Shown here piece after piece: positions 16,490 through 25,432 of a DNA stretch of 64,000 nucleotides. The DNA is taken from positions 1,716,385 to 1,780,384 of the forward strand of contig NZ_QGNA01000001.1 of the NCBI RefSeq assembly GCF_003173615.1. Reading direction: 5' to 3'. Position 1 is the stretch's first letter. Every line of letters starts with the position of its first letter. The notes under the pieces are model-generated. The model saw only the letters and a program-made list of their open reading frames with translations, was not told where the DNA came from and searched no databases. The position numbers were made by a program, and so were the translations under genes. This stretch comes from Falsiroseomonas bella (lineage in GTDB: Bacteria > Pseudomonadota > Alphaproteobacteria > Acetobacterales > Acetobacteraceae).

Positions 16490-17755
16490 TCATGCCGCCA
16501 GCTTCTCGGCGATAACCGGCAGCGCCGGCACCTTGCCGGCGGGGCCGAGGGCTGCGAGCGTCGGCGTCGCGCGGAACATCCGCGCGGCGGCCGCCTGCAC
16601 CTGCTCCACCGTCACAGCCGCGATTTTCTGCTTCGTTTCCTCGACAGGCACGATCCGGCCGTACACTTGCAGCTGGCGCGCCAGCTGCTCGCAGCGGCTG
16701 CCGGTGCTCTCGAGCGACATGAGCAGCGAGGCACGGAGCTGCGCCTTGGCGCGGTTCAGCTCGTCCTCCGTCACGTCCTTCTGCACGCGCCGGAATTCCT
16801 CCAGCGCCACCGGCACCAGCTCCTCCGCCTGGTCCTCGCCGGTGCCGGCATAGACCGTGAACAGGCCTGAGTCGGCGAAGGGCGAGACGAAGGAATAGAC
16901 GGAATAGACCAGGCCGCGCTTCTCCCGGATCTCCTGGAACAGCCGCGACGACATGCCGCCGCCGAGCAGGGTGGAGAGCAGCTGCGTCGGGAAGTTCATC
17001 GGATCGGTCGCGGCGACGGCCGGGAAGCCGAAGACCAGATGCACCTGGTCGAGGTCGCGCTCCTCGCGGAACTCGCCGCCCGTGTAGCGCGCGCCCTCGG
17101 CAGCGGCGGGCACGGCCTCCGGCAGGTCGGAGAAGTGCTGGCCGACCATCGCCAGCAGGTCGTCATGCTCGATGGCGCCGGCGGCGGCGATCACCATGCG
17201 CTGGCCACCGTAATGGCGCTGCATGTAGCCGGTCAGCGCCTCCCGCTTCATGTGCTTGATCGTGTCCTCGGTGCCGAGCACCGGGCGGCCCATCGCCTGC
17301 GCGGCATAGGCGGTCGCCTGGAAATGGTCGAAGACGATGTCGTCCGGCGTGTCGTTGGCCTGGCCGATCTCCTGCAGGATCACGCCCCGCTCGCGCTCCA
17401 GCTCGTCGGGGATGAAGGTGGAGTGGCTCAGGATGTCGCCGATGATGTCGGCAGCGAGCCCCACATCCTCCTTCAGCACCTTGGCGTAGAAGGCGGTGTT
17501 CTCGCGGGAGGTGTAGGCGTTGAGATGCCCGCCGACATTCTCGATCTCGCGCGCGATGGCCGCGGCGTCGCGCTTGCGCGTGCCCTTGAACGCCATGTGC
17601 TCGAGGAAGTGGGAGACGCCGTTCTCCGGCGCGGTCTCGTGCCGGGCGCCGGCATCCACATAGGCGCCGATGGAGACGGTCTCCACGCGCGGCATCTTCT
17701 CGGACACCACGGTCAGGCCGGAAGGCAGTTTCGTGAGGCGGATGGCGTCGGACAT
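16490..17755 (-). CDS. M16 family zinc peptidase (processing-peptidase type)
   Basis: Protein of 421 residues. The inverted zinc motif HFLEH is at 49-53 (GVSHFLEHMAFKGT), with the downstream ligand Glu in ERGVILQEIGQ. The C-terminal inactive-type repeat contains LLGGGMSSRLFQEIREKRGL. Size and motif agree with the alphaproteobacterial relatives of mitochondrial processing peptidase beta. There is no signal peptide, so it is cytoplasmic. The chosen start (MSDAIRLTKLPSGLTVVSE) fits the family; a longer frame to 18196 has no family similarity. First gene of a likely M16, pmbA, sulfotransferase transcript. Confidence 0.92.
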   Translation of the reverse strand: MSDAIRLTKLPSGLTVVSEKMPRVETVSIGAYVDAGARHETAPENGVSHFLEHMAFKGTRKRDAAAIAREIENVGGHLNAYTSRENTAFYAKVLKEDVGLAADIIGDILSHSTFIPDELERERGVILQEIGQANDTPDDIVFDHFQATAYAAQAMGRPVLGTEDTIKHMKREALTGYMQRHYGGQRMVIAAAGAIEHDDLLAMVGQHFSDLPEAVPAAAEGARYTGGEFREERDLDQVHLVFGFPAVAATDPMNFPTQLLSTLLGGGMSSRLFQEIREKRGLVYSVYSFVSPFADSGLFTVYAGTGEDQAEELVPVALEEFRRVQKDVTEDELNRAKAQLRASLLMSLESTGSRCEQLARQLQVYGRIVPVEETKQKIAAVTVEQVQAAAARMFRATPTLAALGPAGKVPALPVIAEKLAA

Positions 17756-17930
17756 GCAGGTCCCTGGTCTGCCGGCGGCCGGGCGGCCGGCGGGCGTTCG
17801 GTTCAGGATCCTATTTAGGGCCGAACGCCCCGTTGTGCGACCTGCGGCCCGCGGGGGCCGGCGGGCAGGACCGGGCCGGTCGGCATGGGGGATCAGGGAG
17901 GGGCGCCGGCCTGCCTTCCGGTCCGTGCCA

Positions 17931-17944
17931 TTGATGCGCGTCAT
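17931..17944 (+). promoter_or_regulatory. FNR/FixK-like box upstream of the host-attachment gene
   Basis: TTGATGCGCGTCAT fits the TTGAT-N4-ATCAA pattern with two mismatches. Its centre is about 65 bp before the ATG at 18003, which would suit activation with a short leader. A second box of the same type lies at 19372. Confidence 0.5.
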
Positions 17945-18002
17945 GGAATGCCGCGTCGCCCGGTGCTGCTCTGCGTTCCCGGACAGAGGACAGGAGGACG
18001 CC

Positions 18003-18446
18003 ATGCCGGCTGAGATCGAATGGGCCCTGGTTGCCGACGCGCAGCATGCCCGCTTCTTCGAGCGCGAGGCGCCCTTCGGCGCCTGGCGGGAACGCACCGA
18101 GGTCGCGGAGGAGATCCACAACCGCCCCTCCCATGAGCGCGGCACGGAGCGGCCGGGGCGCGCGCATGAAAGCGTCGGCGGCGCCCGCCACGCCATCGAG
18201 CCGAAGACAGACCCGCACCGCGCCGCGAAGCACGCCTTCGCGGGCCATCTGGCGGCGACGCTTGAGGCCGAGGCCGGCCACTACCACCGCCTGCTGCTGG
18301 TGGCCCCGCCCGCCTTCCTGGGCGACCTGCGCGCGGAGCTTGGCGACGCCGCGCGGGGAAAGCTGCGCGGCTCGCTCGACAAGGACCTCACCAAGCTGCC
18401 GCCCGCCGAGATCGCGGCGCAGCTGGACGGCATCGCCCCCGGCTAG
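18003..18446 (+). CDS. Host attachment protein (PF10116-like)
   Basis: Protein of 147 residues of the Host_attach family, named from plant-attachment work in Agrobacterium. Typical features are WALVADAQHARFFERE at the start, a central RPSHERGTERPGRAHESVGG with conserved HE and GR motifs, an EPKTDPHRAAKHAFAGHLA segment, and LLLVAPPAFLGDLRAELG. The fold resembles release-factor-like or nucleotide-binding domains, and the biochemistry is unknown. In alphaproteobacteria the family often sits with universal stress proteins, as here. The start is chosen by family alignment and the GGAGG shortly upstream. Confidence 0.82.
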   Translation: MPAEIEWALVADAQHARFFEREAPFGAWRERTEVAEEIHNRPSHERGTERPGRAHESVGGARHAIEPKTDPHRAAKHAFAGHLAATLEAEAGHYHRLLLVAPPAFLGDLRAELGDAARGKLRGSLDKDLTKLPPAEIAAQLDGIAPG

Positions 18447-18455
18447 GCCGGGGGC
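18435..18455 (+). terminator. Hairpin spanning the stop codon
   Basis: GCCCCCGGC, TAG, GCCGGGGGC form a 9-bp stem whose loop is the stop codon of the host-attachment gene itself. The convergent usp gene ends at 18474. Confidence 0.5.
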
Positions 18456-18473
18456 GGCACCGCGCCCGCGCCC

Positions 18474-19316
18474 TCAGTGCGACATCAGCACCGGCACGGT
18501 CATCTGGCCGAGCAGGGTGCGCGTGGCGCCGCCCAGCATGAACTCGCGGAACCGCGAATGGCCGTAGCCGCCCATCACCAGCAGGTCGGCGCCCAGATCG
18601 GCGGCCTCGTTCAGCAGCATGTCGCCGGCGCTGATCTCGGCGCCGACGATGCGGCGGACGGTGACCTGCAGCCCGTGCCGCGCGAGGTGCCGCGCGATGT
18701 CGGCGCCCGGCTCCTCGCCATGGCTGTCGGCGCCCGGCTCGGCATTGATGGTCAGCACCGTGACGCTCTCCGCCGTGGCGATCAGCGGCAGCGCGTCATG
18801 CAGGGCGCGGGAGGCCTCGCGGCTGGCGTTCCAGCCGACCAGCACGCGCTTGCCGAGGCTCGCCACCGGGCCGGCATGCGGCACCACCAGCACCGGGCGG
18901 CCGGTCTGGAACAGCGCGGCCTCGATCGCGGCGCTGCCGACCGTGGCGTCCTCCGGCCCGGACTGGCCGACCACCACGAGGTCGGCATAGCGCCCATGCA
19001 GGGCCAGTTCGCCGCCGGTGATGCCTTCCGCCAGCCGCCACTCGCCGGCCAGCCCTTCGCGCCGCAGCTTCTCGCGGAACGTCGCCTCCACCTTCGCGGC
19101 GTCCTCGAGCCCGGCGGCGCGCATGCCTTCGATCAGGTCGGCCACCGCGGCGGCGCCGGCGATCTCTCCGCCGGCGAAGGCCGGGATCGGGATGTCGAGC
19201 ACGAACAGGCCCGTCAGATGCGCCTGCAGCCGCTGCGCCAGTTGCGCGGCAAGATCGAGCCGCGCCGCCGCGCGCGGCGTTGCATCCAGGTGAACCAGGA
19301 TATCCCGTATGGCCAT
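18474..19316 (-). CDS. Universal stress protein, two-domain
   Basis: UspA family protein of 280 residues with two tandem domains. The first (1-140) starts RDILVHLDATPRAAARLDLA and ends VVGQSGPEDATVGSAAIEAA. The second (150-280) starts KRVLVGWNASREASRALHDA and ends LVMGGYGHSRFREFMLGGAT, which keeps the ATP-binding G2xG9G(S/T) pattern. AAGGAGG lies 6-9 nt before the ATG. It is divergent from the phosphoribosyltransferase gene, and an FNR/FixK-like box is centred about 62 bp upstream of its start, so induction by oxygen limitation is plausible. Confidence 0.92.
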   Translation of the reverse strand: MAIRDILVHLDATPRAAARLDLAAQLAQRLQAHLTGLFVLDIPIPAFAGGEIAGAAAVADLIEGMRAAGLEDAAKVEATFREKLRREGLAGEWRLAEGITGGELALHGRYADLVVVGQSGPEDATVGSAAIEAALFQTGRPVLVVPHAGPVASLGKRVLVGWNASREASRALHDALPLIATAESVTVLTINAEPGADSHGEEPGADIARHLARHGLQVTVRRIVGAEISAGDMLLNEAADLGADLLVMGGYGHSRFREFMLGGATRTLLGQMTVPVLMSH

Positions 19317-19371
19317 GAGCTTCCTCCTTGGTGGCGATAGAAGCACTCTACGCCCGGTCGCGCGCGCCGCC

Positions 19372-19385
19372 TTGATGCGCATCAC
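19372..19385 (-). promoter_or_regulatory. FNR/FixK-like box in the usp/phosphoribosyltransferase gap
   Basis: TTGATGCGCATCAC matches TTGAT-N4-ATCAA at 9 of 10 defined positions. It is centred 62 bp from the usp start and 28 bp from the divergent phosphoribosyltransferase start. The geometry suits activation of usp; it is too near the other gene for ordinary activation. Confidence 0.6.
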
Positions 19386-19406
19386 CCCGCGGCGCGACGG
19401 GCGGCC

Positions 19407-20084
19407 ATGAGCGGAACGCGGTTCTCCGACCGCGCGGCGGCGGGCCGGGAGCTCGCGCGCCGGCTGGCGGAGCGGCACCATCCCGATCCGGTGGTCTATG
19501 CGCTGCCCCGGGGTGGCCTGCCGGTGGCGGTGCAGGTGGCCCGCGCGCTGTCCGCGCCGCTCGACCTCGTGCTGGTCCGCAAGCTCGGCGCTCCCGGCCA
19601 GCCCGAGCTCGCGATCGGCGCCGTGGTGGACGGGGAGACGCCGGAGACGGTGCTGAACGAGGACATCCTGCGCCTGACCGGCGCCGATGCGCGCTACGTC
19701 GCCGCCGCGCGGGCGCGGGCGCTGGAGGAGATCGCCCGCCGGCGTGCCGCCTGGCTCGGGGGCCGCGCGCCGATCCCGGCCACGGGCCGCACCGCGATCG
19801 TGGTGGATGACGGGCTGGCGACCGGCGCGACCGCGCGCGCCGCGCTGCACGCGCTGCGGCGGCAGCGCCCGGCGCGGCTGGTGCTCGCCGCCCCGGTCTG
19901 CGCCGAGGACGCGGCGGCGTCGCTCCGTGCCGAGGCGGACGAGGTGCTGTGCCTGCGGGAAGGCGGCATCCCCTTCGGCGTCGGCGGTTGCTACGACGAC
20001 TTCCGCCAGCTCGATGACGCCGATGTGATGGCCCTTCTGGCGTCGCTTCCAGCGCCGGGATCGGGGCCGGCGCCCGCCGCCTGA
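19407..20084 (+). CDS. Phosphoribosyltransferase domain protein
   Basis: Type I phosphoribosyltransferase fold protein of 225 residues. The PRPP-binding loop is TAIVVDDGLATGATARAAL (about 130-148) and an earlier VYALPRGGLPVAVQVARAL segment contains the pyrophosphate loop. Members of this group (COG1926-like) are found with universal stress and host-attachment proteins in low-oxygen or stress islands; their substrate base is unknown. It is not a purine salvage enzyme by context. Confidence 0.85.
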   Translation: MSGTRFSDRAAAGRELARRLAERHHPDPVVYALPRGGLPVAVQVARALSAPLDLVLVRKLGAPGQPELAIGAVVDGETPETVLNEDILRLTGADARYVAAARARALEEIARRRAAWLGGRAPIPATGRTAIVVDDGLATGATARAALHALRRQRPARLVLAAPVCAEDAAASLRAEADEVLCLREGGIPFGVGGCYDDFRQLDDADVMALLASLPAPGSGPAPAA

Positions 20085-20100
20085 CGCGGCCCGGCGGGCG

Positions 20101-21666
20101 CTAACCGCGGCTGCGGCTGGTGCCGGGCCAGACCAGTTCCGAAGCGGGCGCCCGGTTCCGGCCGGACAGCGACGACGCGCCGGCGGCGATCTGCTGCCCC
20201 TGCGCCTCGAGCAGGGCTTCCAGCACGGCGCGCTGCCGCGGCGCGTGCAGGAACGCTCCTTCGGCCTGCTGCGGCGCGATGGTCACGGCGATCAGCACGG
20301 GCAGGCCCTGGCCGCCGCCGAGGCTGTTCCAGGCCTGCTCGGCCCGGCTGCGGACGCCGCCGCCCGCCGGACGGCCATTCAGCCAGAGCCCGATCGCCAC
20401 GGTCTGCATCCTGTCGCGCGACTGGCGCGCCCGCCAGGTGCCGCCATTCGGCACACGCACGCTGAACAGCAGGTCCTGGTCGTCCAGGCCCGCCGCCCGC
20501 GAACGCTCGGCCGAGACGACGTTCCAGGTCGCCTGCGCGGGGAAGATCACGGCCTCCGCCCGCACCGTGAGGTCGCCGCAAACGAGCGTCGCGCCGTCGG
20601 CGGAGACGTCGCAGCCCTCGACGGGCGGCAGCGGCACGGCGATCCGCTCCGGCGCGCGCGCCCCGGCCTGCTGCAGCGCGAGGCTGGTTGCCGGCGCCGC
20701 GGAAGCGAGGCCGCCGGCCAGCAGCGCCGCCACGGCCAGCATCGCCGCGCGCGGCGCGCGCATCGGGCGCGCGGGCGGCGGCGGGGCGGTGTCGGGCCGG
20801 TGATCCTCGCGGAAGGGCAGGCCGACCACGATCAGCAGCAGCATGACGATGGAGAAGAAGACCCAGCCATAGATGATGTGGTCCGCCGCCGCGGCCTCGG
20901 CGCTGCCGAGCACGCTGCCCAGCACCACGATGCCGAGGGCGCGGAAGCCGTTCGCCACGATGGGCACCACGATGGCCAGCGCCAGCACGGCAAGCCGCCG
21001 CCCCGGGCTGCGGAACATCACCAGCGCATAAAGCGCGCCGAAGGCCAGCGCGGCGATCAGGAAGCGCAGCCCGGCGCAGGCCTCGGCCACCAGGAAGGTG
21101 CCGGCCGGCGTCTCGATGATCAGGTCGTCCACGTAGTGCGGGATCCCGATCACATCGAGGCCGATGTCGATGAACCAGGTTGTGAATTGCTGCAGCAGCG
21201 GCACGGTGAAGGCGCCGAAGGGCACCAGGAAGAACAGGTAGAGCAGGGGCGCCGCCATGGCGCGCGTGATGCGCCAGCCGAGCACGGTCAGCACGAAGAC
21301 CAGCACCAGCGCCAGCGCGGTGAGCTGGCGTCCTTCCATGATGCCGAGGCGCTCGGCGACAAGCCAGGCGGCGCCGACCGGGATGGCGAGCAGGGCGAAG
21401 AGCGGCGTCGGCGCCGGCTGCAGCCCCGCCAGGCGCTGGCGCCGGCTCCAGGCGAGCCAGGCGGCGATCGGCGCGATCAGCCAGCAATGATTATAGGCCT
21501 CGTTCGTCTCCCAGATCCGCACGGCGGCGGAGACTTCGCGCTCGAAGAGGATGCCGAGGCCGATCACCCCGACGACGAGCAGGGCGATGGCGGCGGGCCA
21601 GGCCGACTGCGCGGAATCGCGCGGCGGTGCGGCATGAGGCTCGGCAAGGGGCGCAGAATGAGACAC
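20101..21666 (-). CDS. xrtA: Exosortase A with C-terminal periplasmic domain
   Basis: Integral-membrane transpeptidase of about 521 residues that sorts PEP-CTERM proteins. Catalytic residues of the family are visible: Cys197 in FLVAEACAGLRFLIAALAFG, Arg242 in VANGFRALGIVVLG, and His263 in ADHIIYGWVFF. Eight or so membrane helices span residues 25-282. After a Pro-rich linker, about 200 further residues follow a second hydrophobic anchor; this occupies the place of an EpsI-like domain but is only weakly similar to it. The start is taken as GTG at 21666 because AGGTGG precedes it; the frame extends to an ATG at 21726. It is divergent from the glycosyltransferase operon at 21947. Confidence 0.9.
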   Translation of the reverse strand: MSHSAPLAEPHAAPPRDSAQSAWPAAIALLVVGVIGLGILFEREVSAAVRIWETNEAYNHCWLIAPIAAWLAWSRRQRLAGLQPAPTPLFALLAIPVGAAWLVAERLGIMEGRQLTALALVLVFVLTVLGWRITRAMAAPLLYLFFLVPFGAFTVPLLQQFTTWFIDIGLDVIGIPHYVDDLIIETPAGTFLVAEACAGLRFLIAALAFGALYALVMFRSPGRRLAVLALAIVVPIVANGFRALGIVVLGSVLGSAEAAAADHIIYGWVFFSIVMLLLIVVGLPFREDHRPDTAPPPPARPMRAPRAAMLAVAALLAGGLASAAPATSLALQQAGARAPERIAVPLPPVEGCDVSADGATLVCGDLTVRAEAVIFPAQATWNVVSAERSRAAGLDDQDLLFSVRVPNGGTWRARQSRDRMQTVAIGLWLNGRPAGGGVRSRAEQAWNSLGGGQGLPVLIAVTIAPQQAEGAFLHAPRQRAVLEALLEAQGQQIAAGASSLSGRNRAPASELVWPGTSRSRG

Positions 21667-21946
21667 CGCCACCACCTGTAGACGAAAAAGGCCGCTTCGT
21701 CCATGCGCCTGAGGCAAATCGCGCAATCGGGATCACCGCTGCGGCGCTCCCCGTTACCGTCTGGTCCCGGTCCTCATGGCAGGCGCATCGTGGTGCCGGA
21801 ACAGGCCTGGCAAGGCAAGCGCGAAGGCGGGGCCGCCCCCGCGCTTCGCCGGAAATTCACGGCGCGAAGCTTCCCAGCCCTTCCAGGCCACGATACAGCG
21901 ATCCGGTTCGAGGGTGTTGCGAGGGGCCGCAAGGGTGGAGAGGGGC
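21667..21946. promoter_or_regulatory. Divergent promoter region of xrtA and the glycosyltransferase operon
   Basis: A 280-bp gap between divergent genes. CGTCTACAGG just before xrtA recurs before the sugar transferase gene at 44536. I found no sigma-54 promoter of GG-N10-GC type with a good -12 element for xrtA here, unlike the PEP-CTERM genes. Confidence 0.35.
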
Positions 21947-23125
21947 GTGACCGGCGAGACGGGCCCGCGGGCATTGCGCATCCTCTACAGCCATCGCATC
22001 CAGTCGCGCGACGGCCAGGGCGTTCATCTCCAGGCGCTGGTGGATGCGCTGCGCGGCGAAGGCCATGAGGTCCGCGTCGTCGGGCCCGCCGCCTTCGAGC
22101 GCGCCGAACTCGGCGGCGAGAGTCGCTTCATCGCGGGCCTCCGCCGCGCGCTGCCGCCTTTCGCGGCCGAGCTTGCCGAGCTCGCTTACAGCCTGCCCGC
22201 CTATCTCCGGCTGGCGCGGGCGGCGCGGGAGTTCCGGCCCGATATCCTCTATGAGCGCTACAACCTGTTCTACCTCTCGGGCGCCGTGCTGGCGCGCCGC
22301 CTCGGCCTGCCCTTCCTGGTGGAGGTCAATGCCCCGCTGGCGGAGGAGCGGGCGCGCTTCGGCAATCTCCGGCTGCGTCGCCTCGCCCGTTGGAGCGAGG
22401 CTTTCGTCTGGCGCCGCGCCGACCGCGTCCTGCCGGTGACCGAGGTGCTGGCGGGCCATGTCGCCGCCGCCGGCGTGGCGCGGGAGCGCATCGCGGTGAT
22501 CCCGAACGGCATCCATCTCGAGGAATTCCCCGAGCCCGGCCCGCCGCCGGCCGAGCCCAAGGCGACGCTGACCCTCGGCTTCATCGGCTTCGTGCGCGAC
22601 TGGCACGGCCTGGATCACGTGGTGCGCGCCATCGCCGCCTGGCAGGGCGAGCCGCGCCTCTCGCTGCTGATGGTGGGTGACGGCCCGGCGCGGCCGGGGC
22701 TCGAGGCGCTGGCCGCCGAGCTCGGCATCGCCGATCGCGTGACCTTCACCGGCCTCGCGCCGCGGGAGCAGGTGCCGGCGCTGTTGGCGGGCTTCGATAT
22801 CGCGCTGCAGCCGGCCGCCGTGCCCTATGCCTCGCCGCTCAAGGTCTTCGAATACATGGCCGCCGGCCGGGCCATCGTCGCGCCCGACCAGCCGAACCTG
22901 CGGGAGGTGCTGGCGGATGGGACGACGGCCCTGCTGTTCGATCCCGCCCGCCCCGGCGCGATGTGGGACGCGGTGCTGCGGCTGGCCACCGACCCCGCGC
23001 TCCGCGCCCGCCTCGGCGCCGCGGCGCGGGAGGAGGTGTTTCGGCGCGACCTGACCTGGGAAGGCAACGCCCGCCGGGTCGCCGCGCTCGGGTTGGCGGA
23101 ACTGCAGGCGCGGCCGCCACGGTGA
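21947..23125 (+). CDS. Glycosyltransferase family 4
   Basis: GT-B fold retaining glycosyltransferase of 392 residues. The N-terminal domain opens RILYSHRIQSRDGQGVHLQA and the donor-binding C-terminal domain begins after VIPNGIHLEEF, with LTLGFIGFVRDWHGLDHVVR and the conserved EX7E-type region (SPLKVFEYMAAGRAIVAPDQ). The start is GTG at 21947, preceded by GGAGAGGGG; upstream codons look non-coding. First gene of a plus-strand cluster for polysaccharide assembly. It overlaps the next gene by 4 bp (GTGA). Sugar and acceptor cannot be predicted. Confidence 0.88.
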   Translation: MTGETGPRALRILYSHRIQSRDGQGVHLQALVDALRGEGHEVRVVGPAAFERAELGGESRFIAGLRRALPPFAAELAELAYSLPAYLRLARAAREFRPDILYERYNLFYLSGAVLARRLGLPFLVEVNAPLAEERARFGNLRLRRLARWSEAFVWRRADRVLPVTEVLAGHVAAAGVARERIAVIPNGIHLEEFPEPGPPPAEPKATLTLGFIGFVRDWHGLDHVVRAIAAWQGEPRLSLLMVGDGPARPGLEALAAELGIADRVTFTGLAPREQVPALLAGFDIALQPAAVPYASPLKVFEYMAAGRAIVAPDQPNLREVLADGTTALLFDPARPGAMWDAVLRLATDPALRARLGAAAREEVFRRDLTWEGNARRVAALGLAELQARPPR

Positions 23126-24252
23126 CGCCGCCGGCCGATCCGCCGCTGCCGCCCGGCGACGCGCCGCTGGTGCTGAGCGTCTTTCCCAGCTTCGCCGTGG
23201 GGGGCGCCCAGGTTCGCTTCTGCGCGCTCGCCAACCGCTACGGCCCGCGCTGGCGCCACGCCATCGTCGCGCTGGACGGGGAGACGGGCTGCGCCGAGCG
23301 GCTGCGGCCGGAGGTGCCCTTCACCCTGTTCCCCGCCCCGGTGCCGCGCGGCCTCGATCCGCTGCGCGCGATGCTGGCGGCGCGCCAGGTGATCCGCCGC
23401 CTGCGCCCGGCCGCGCTGGTGACCAGCAATTGGGGCAGCATCGAATGGGCGATGGCCAACCTGCTGCCCCCGCGCCTCAGGCACCTGCACACGGAGGACG
23501 GCTTCGGGCCGGACGAGGCCGCCGGCCAGAAGCCGCGCCGGGTGCTGACCCGGCGGCTGGTGCTGCGCGGCAGCGAGGTGGCGCTGCCCTCCACCGTGCT
23601 GCTCCGCGCCGCGCGCGAGGCCTGGCGCCTGCCGGAGGCGCGGCTGCACCACATCCCGAACGGCCTCGACCTCGCCCGCTTCCGCCCCGACGGGCCGCGG
23701 GCCGATCTCGCCGTGCCGGGGGAGGGGCCGCTGATCGGCACCGTCGCCGCGCTGCGGGCGGAGAAGAACCTGGCGCGGCTGCTGCGCGCCGCCGCGCTGC
23801 TGCTGGATGCGGGCCTCGCCTTCCGCCTGGTGCTGATCGGCGACGGGCCGGAGCGCGCGATGCTGGAGGGCCTCGCCGACGAGCTCGGCCTCGCCGACCG
23901 GACCCTGTTTGCCGGGCATGTGCCGGATCCCGCCGCCGCCTATCGGGCCATGGATGTCTTCGCGCTGTCCTCCGACACCGAGCAGATGCCCTTCTCGGTG
24001 ATGGAGGCGATGGCGAGCGGCGTCGCCGTGGCGGCGACCGATGTCGGCGACGTGGGCGTGATGCTGCCGCCCGAGGCGGCGCCGCATGTCGCGGCGCGGG
24101 ACCCGGCGGCGCTGGCCGCGGGGCTGCGCCCGCTGGTCGAGGATGCGGCGCTGCGCGGCCGTCTCGGCGCGCTCAACCGTGCCAAGGCGAAGCGCGACTA
24201 CGACCAGGAAACCATGTTCCGGGCCTATGCGCGGCTGATCGATGGTGACTGA
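23122..24252 (+). CDS. Glycosyltransferase family 4
   Basis: Second GT4 protein, 376 residues, starting at GTG inside the stop codon of the previous gene (GTGA overlap), so translation is coupled. The opening LVLSVFPSFAVGGAQVRFCA is the usual nucleotide-binding glycine loop. Later motifs are HHIPNGLDLARFRPD, GTVAALRAEKNLARLLRAAA and FALSSDTEQMPFSVMEAMAS with the donor-site glutamates. Part of the exosortase-linked polysaccharide cluster. Confidence 0.88.
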   Translation: MTPPADPPLPPGDAPLVLSVFPSFAVGGAQVRFCALANRYGPRWRHAIVALDGETGCAERLRPEVPFTLFPAPVPRGLDPLRAMLAARQVIRRLRPAALVTSNWGSIEWAMANLLPPRLRHLHTEDGFGPDEAAGQKPRRVLTRRLVLRGSEVALPSTVLLRAAREAWRLPEARLHHIPNGLDLARFRPDGPRADLAVPGEGPLIGTVAALRAEKNLARLLRAAALLLDAGLAFRLVLIGDGPERAMLEGLADELGLADRTLFAGHVPDPAAAYRAMDVFALSSDTEQMPFSVMEAMASGVAVAATDVGDVGVMLPPEAAPHVAARDPAALAAGLRPLVEDAALRGRLGALNRAKAKRDYDQETMFRAYARLIDGD

Positions 24253-24485
24253 TCGGGTCTCGTGACGGCCATCCTGCAGACGTAAGCCGGCAGACAATAA
24301 CTTCGGCGTAAGACGACAGTCCCAAAGGTTGCAAATCTTAACATTTCTGCGATACGATGCGGAGATCGGGACAACCTGGGCAACCAGCGGCTGAGTGACG
24401 GGCGGCCGGATCCCGGCCGAAGGCCCTCGCCGGCAGGCCGGGCAGGGTGCGTGCGTGCGGTGAACGGAGCGGCGACAGGCCAGAC
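24253..24485 (+). promoter_or_regulatory. AT-richer gap before the pyruvyl transferase gene
   Basis: A 233-bp gap of which 24290-24365 is markedly richer in A and T than the genome. It is a likely promoter for the downstream genes. I could not identify specific elements, and no sigma-54 box is present. Confidence 0.3.
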
Positions 24486-25394
24486 ATGAGCGGCAGCATC
24501 CACGACTACCTCGGCCAGTTCACGGGCAAGGACGTGCTCTTCGTGCCCAATCCCGGCAACGCCGGCGACAGCGTGATGTCGGCCGCCACCTACCAGGCGC
24601 TGGAGCGGGCCGGTGCGCGCTACCGCGTGCCGAGCCTGCGCGGCCTCGATGTCAGCGGCCAGTTCGTGCTGTACGGCGGCGGCGGCAATCTCTACGGCAA
24701 GGCGCGCCACGCGTACCGGACGCTGGAGCGGCTGCACGCCACCGCCAAGCACCTGACCATCCTGCCGCACACCATCAAGGACGTGGACGAACTGCTCGAG
24801 GAATTCGGCAGCAACGTCACGGTCATCGCGCGGGAGCGCGTGACGTTCGACTACATCAGCAGCGTGAGCCGGCGCTACGAGACGCTGCTGATGGACGATC
24901 TCGCCTTCAGCCTGGATCTCGACCGGCTGCTGCATGGCGGCGAGGGCTTCAACCGTGCGGCCATGGTGGCGCATTTCGCGATGTCGCGCCTGCTGCGCCG
25001 CAGCGGCCACACCGAATTCGCCAATGTGAAGCGCTACCTCAACCCCGGCCCGGTCGCGGCGGATCTGCTGGCGCGGCCGCCCGGGGGCGTGCTGAACTGC
25101 TTCCGCCTCGACAACGAGGCGACCGACATCGAGATCCCGCCCGACAACATCGACCTGCCCATCGTGTTCATGTTCGGCGTGTCGCCCGCGCCCGTCGCCT
25201 TCCACGCGGCGCGCTCGATGATCCAGGTGCTGTCGAAGTTCGACGAGATCCGCACCAACCGACTGCACGTCGCGATCTCCGCCGGGCTGATCGGCAAGCC
25301 GACGCTCTTCTACCCGAACAACTACTTCAAGTGCCGAGCGGTCTGGGAGTTCTCGATGCGCGACCGCTTCCCGCACGTCACCTGGATGGGCTGA
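24486..25394 (+). CDS. Polysaccharide pyruvyl transferase family protein
   Basis: Protein of 302 residues of the PS_pyruv_trans family, which transfers pyruvate from PEP to sugars to form ketals in exopolysaccharides; some members are glycosyltransferases. Recognisable features: VLFVPNPGNAGDSVMSAATY at the start, FVLYGGGGNLYGKARHAYRT, LTILPHTIKDVDELL, and TNRLHVAISAGLIGKPTLFY at the end, which fits the family's conserved RxH region. The start at 24486 is the ATG that begins the family similarity. The product would carry acidic pyruvyl groups if it acts on the local polymer. Confidence 0.82.
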   Translation: MSGSIHDYLGQFTGKDVLFVPNPGNAGDSVMSAATYQALERAGARYRVPSLRGLDVSGQFVLYGGGGNLYGKARHAYRTLERLHATAKHLTILPHTIKDVDELLEEFGSNVTVIARERVTFDYISSVSRRYETLLMDDLAFSLDLDRLLHGGEGFNRAAMVAHFAMSRLLRRSGHTEFANVKRYLNPGPVAADLLARPPGGVLNCFRLDNEATDIEIPPDNIDLPIVFMFGVSPAPVAFHAARSMIQVLSKFDEIRTNRLHVAISAGLIGKPTLFYPNNYFKCRAVWEFSMRDRFPHVTWMG

Positions 25395-25432
25395 GCGCTG
25401 TCCCCGGCCCGGCTCCCCGAACCGCCCGCTTC

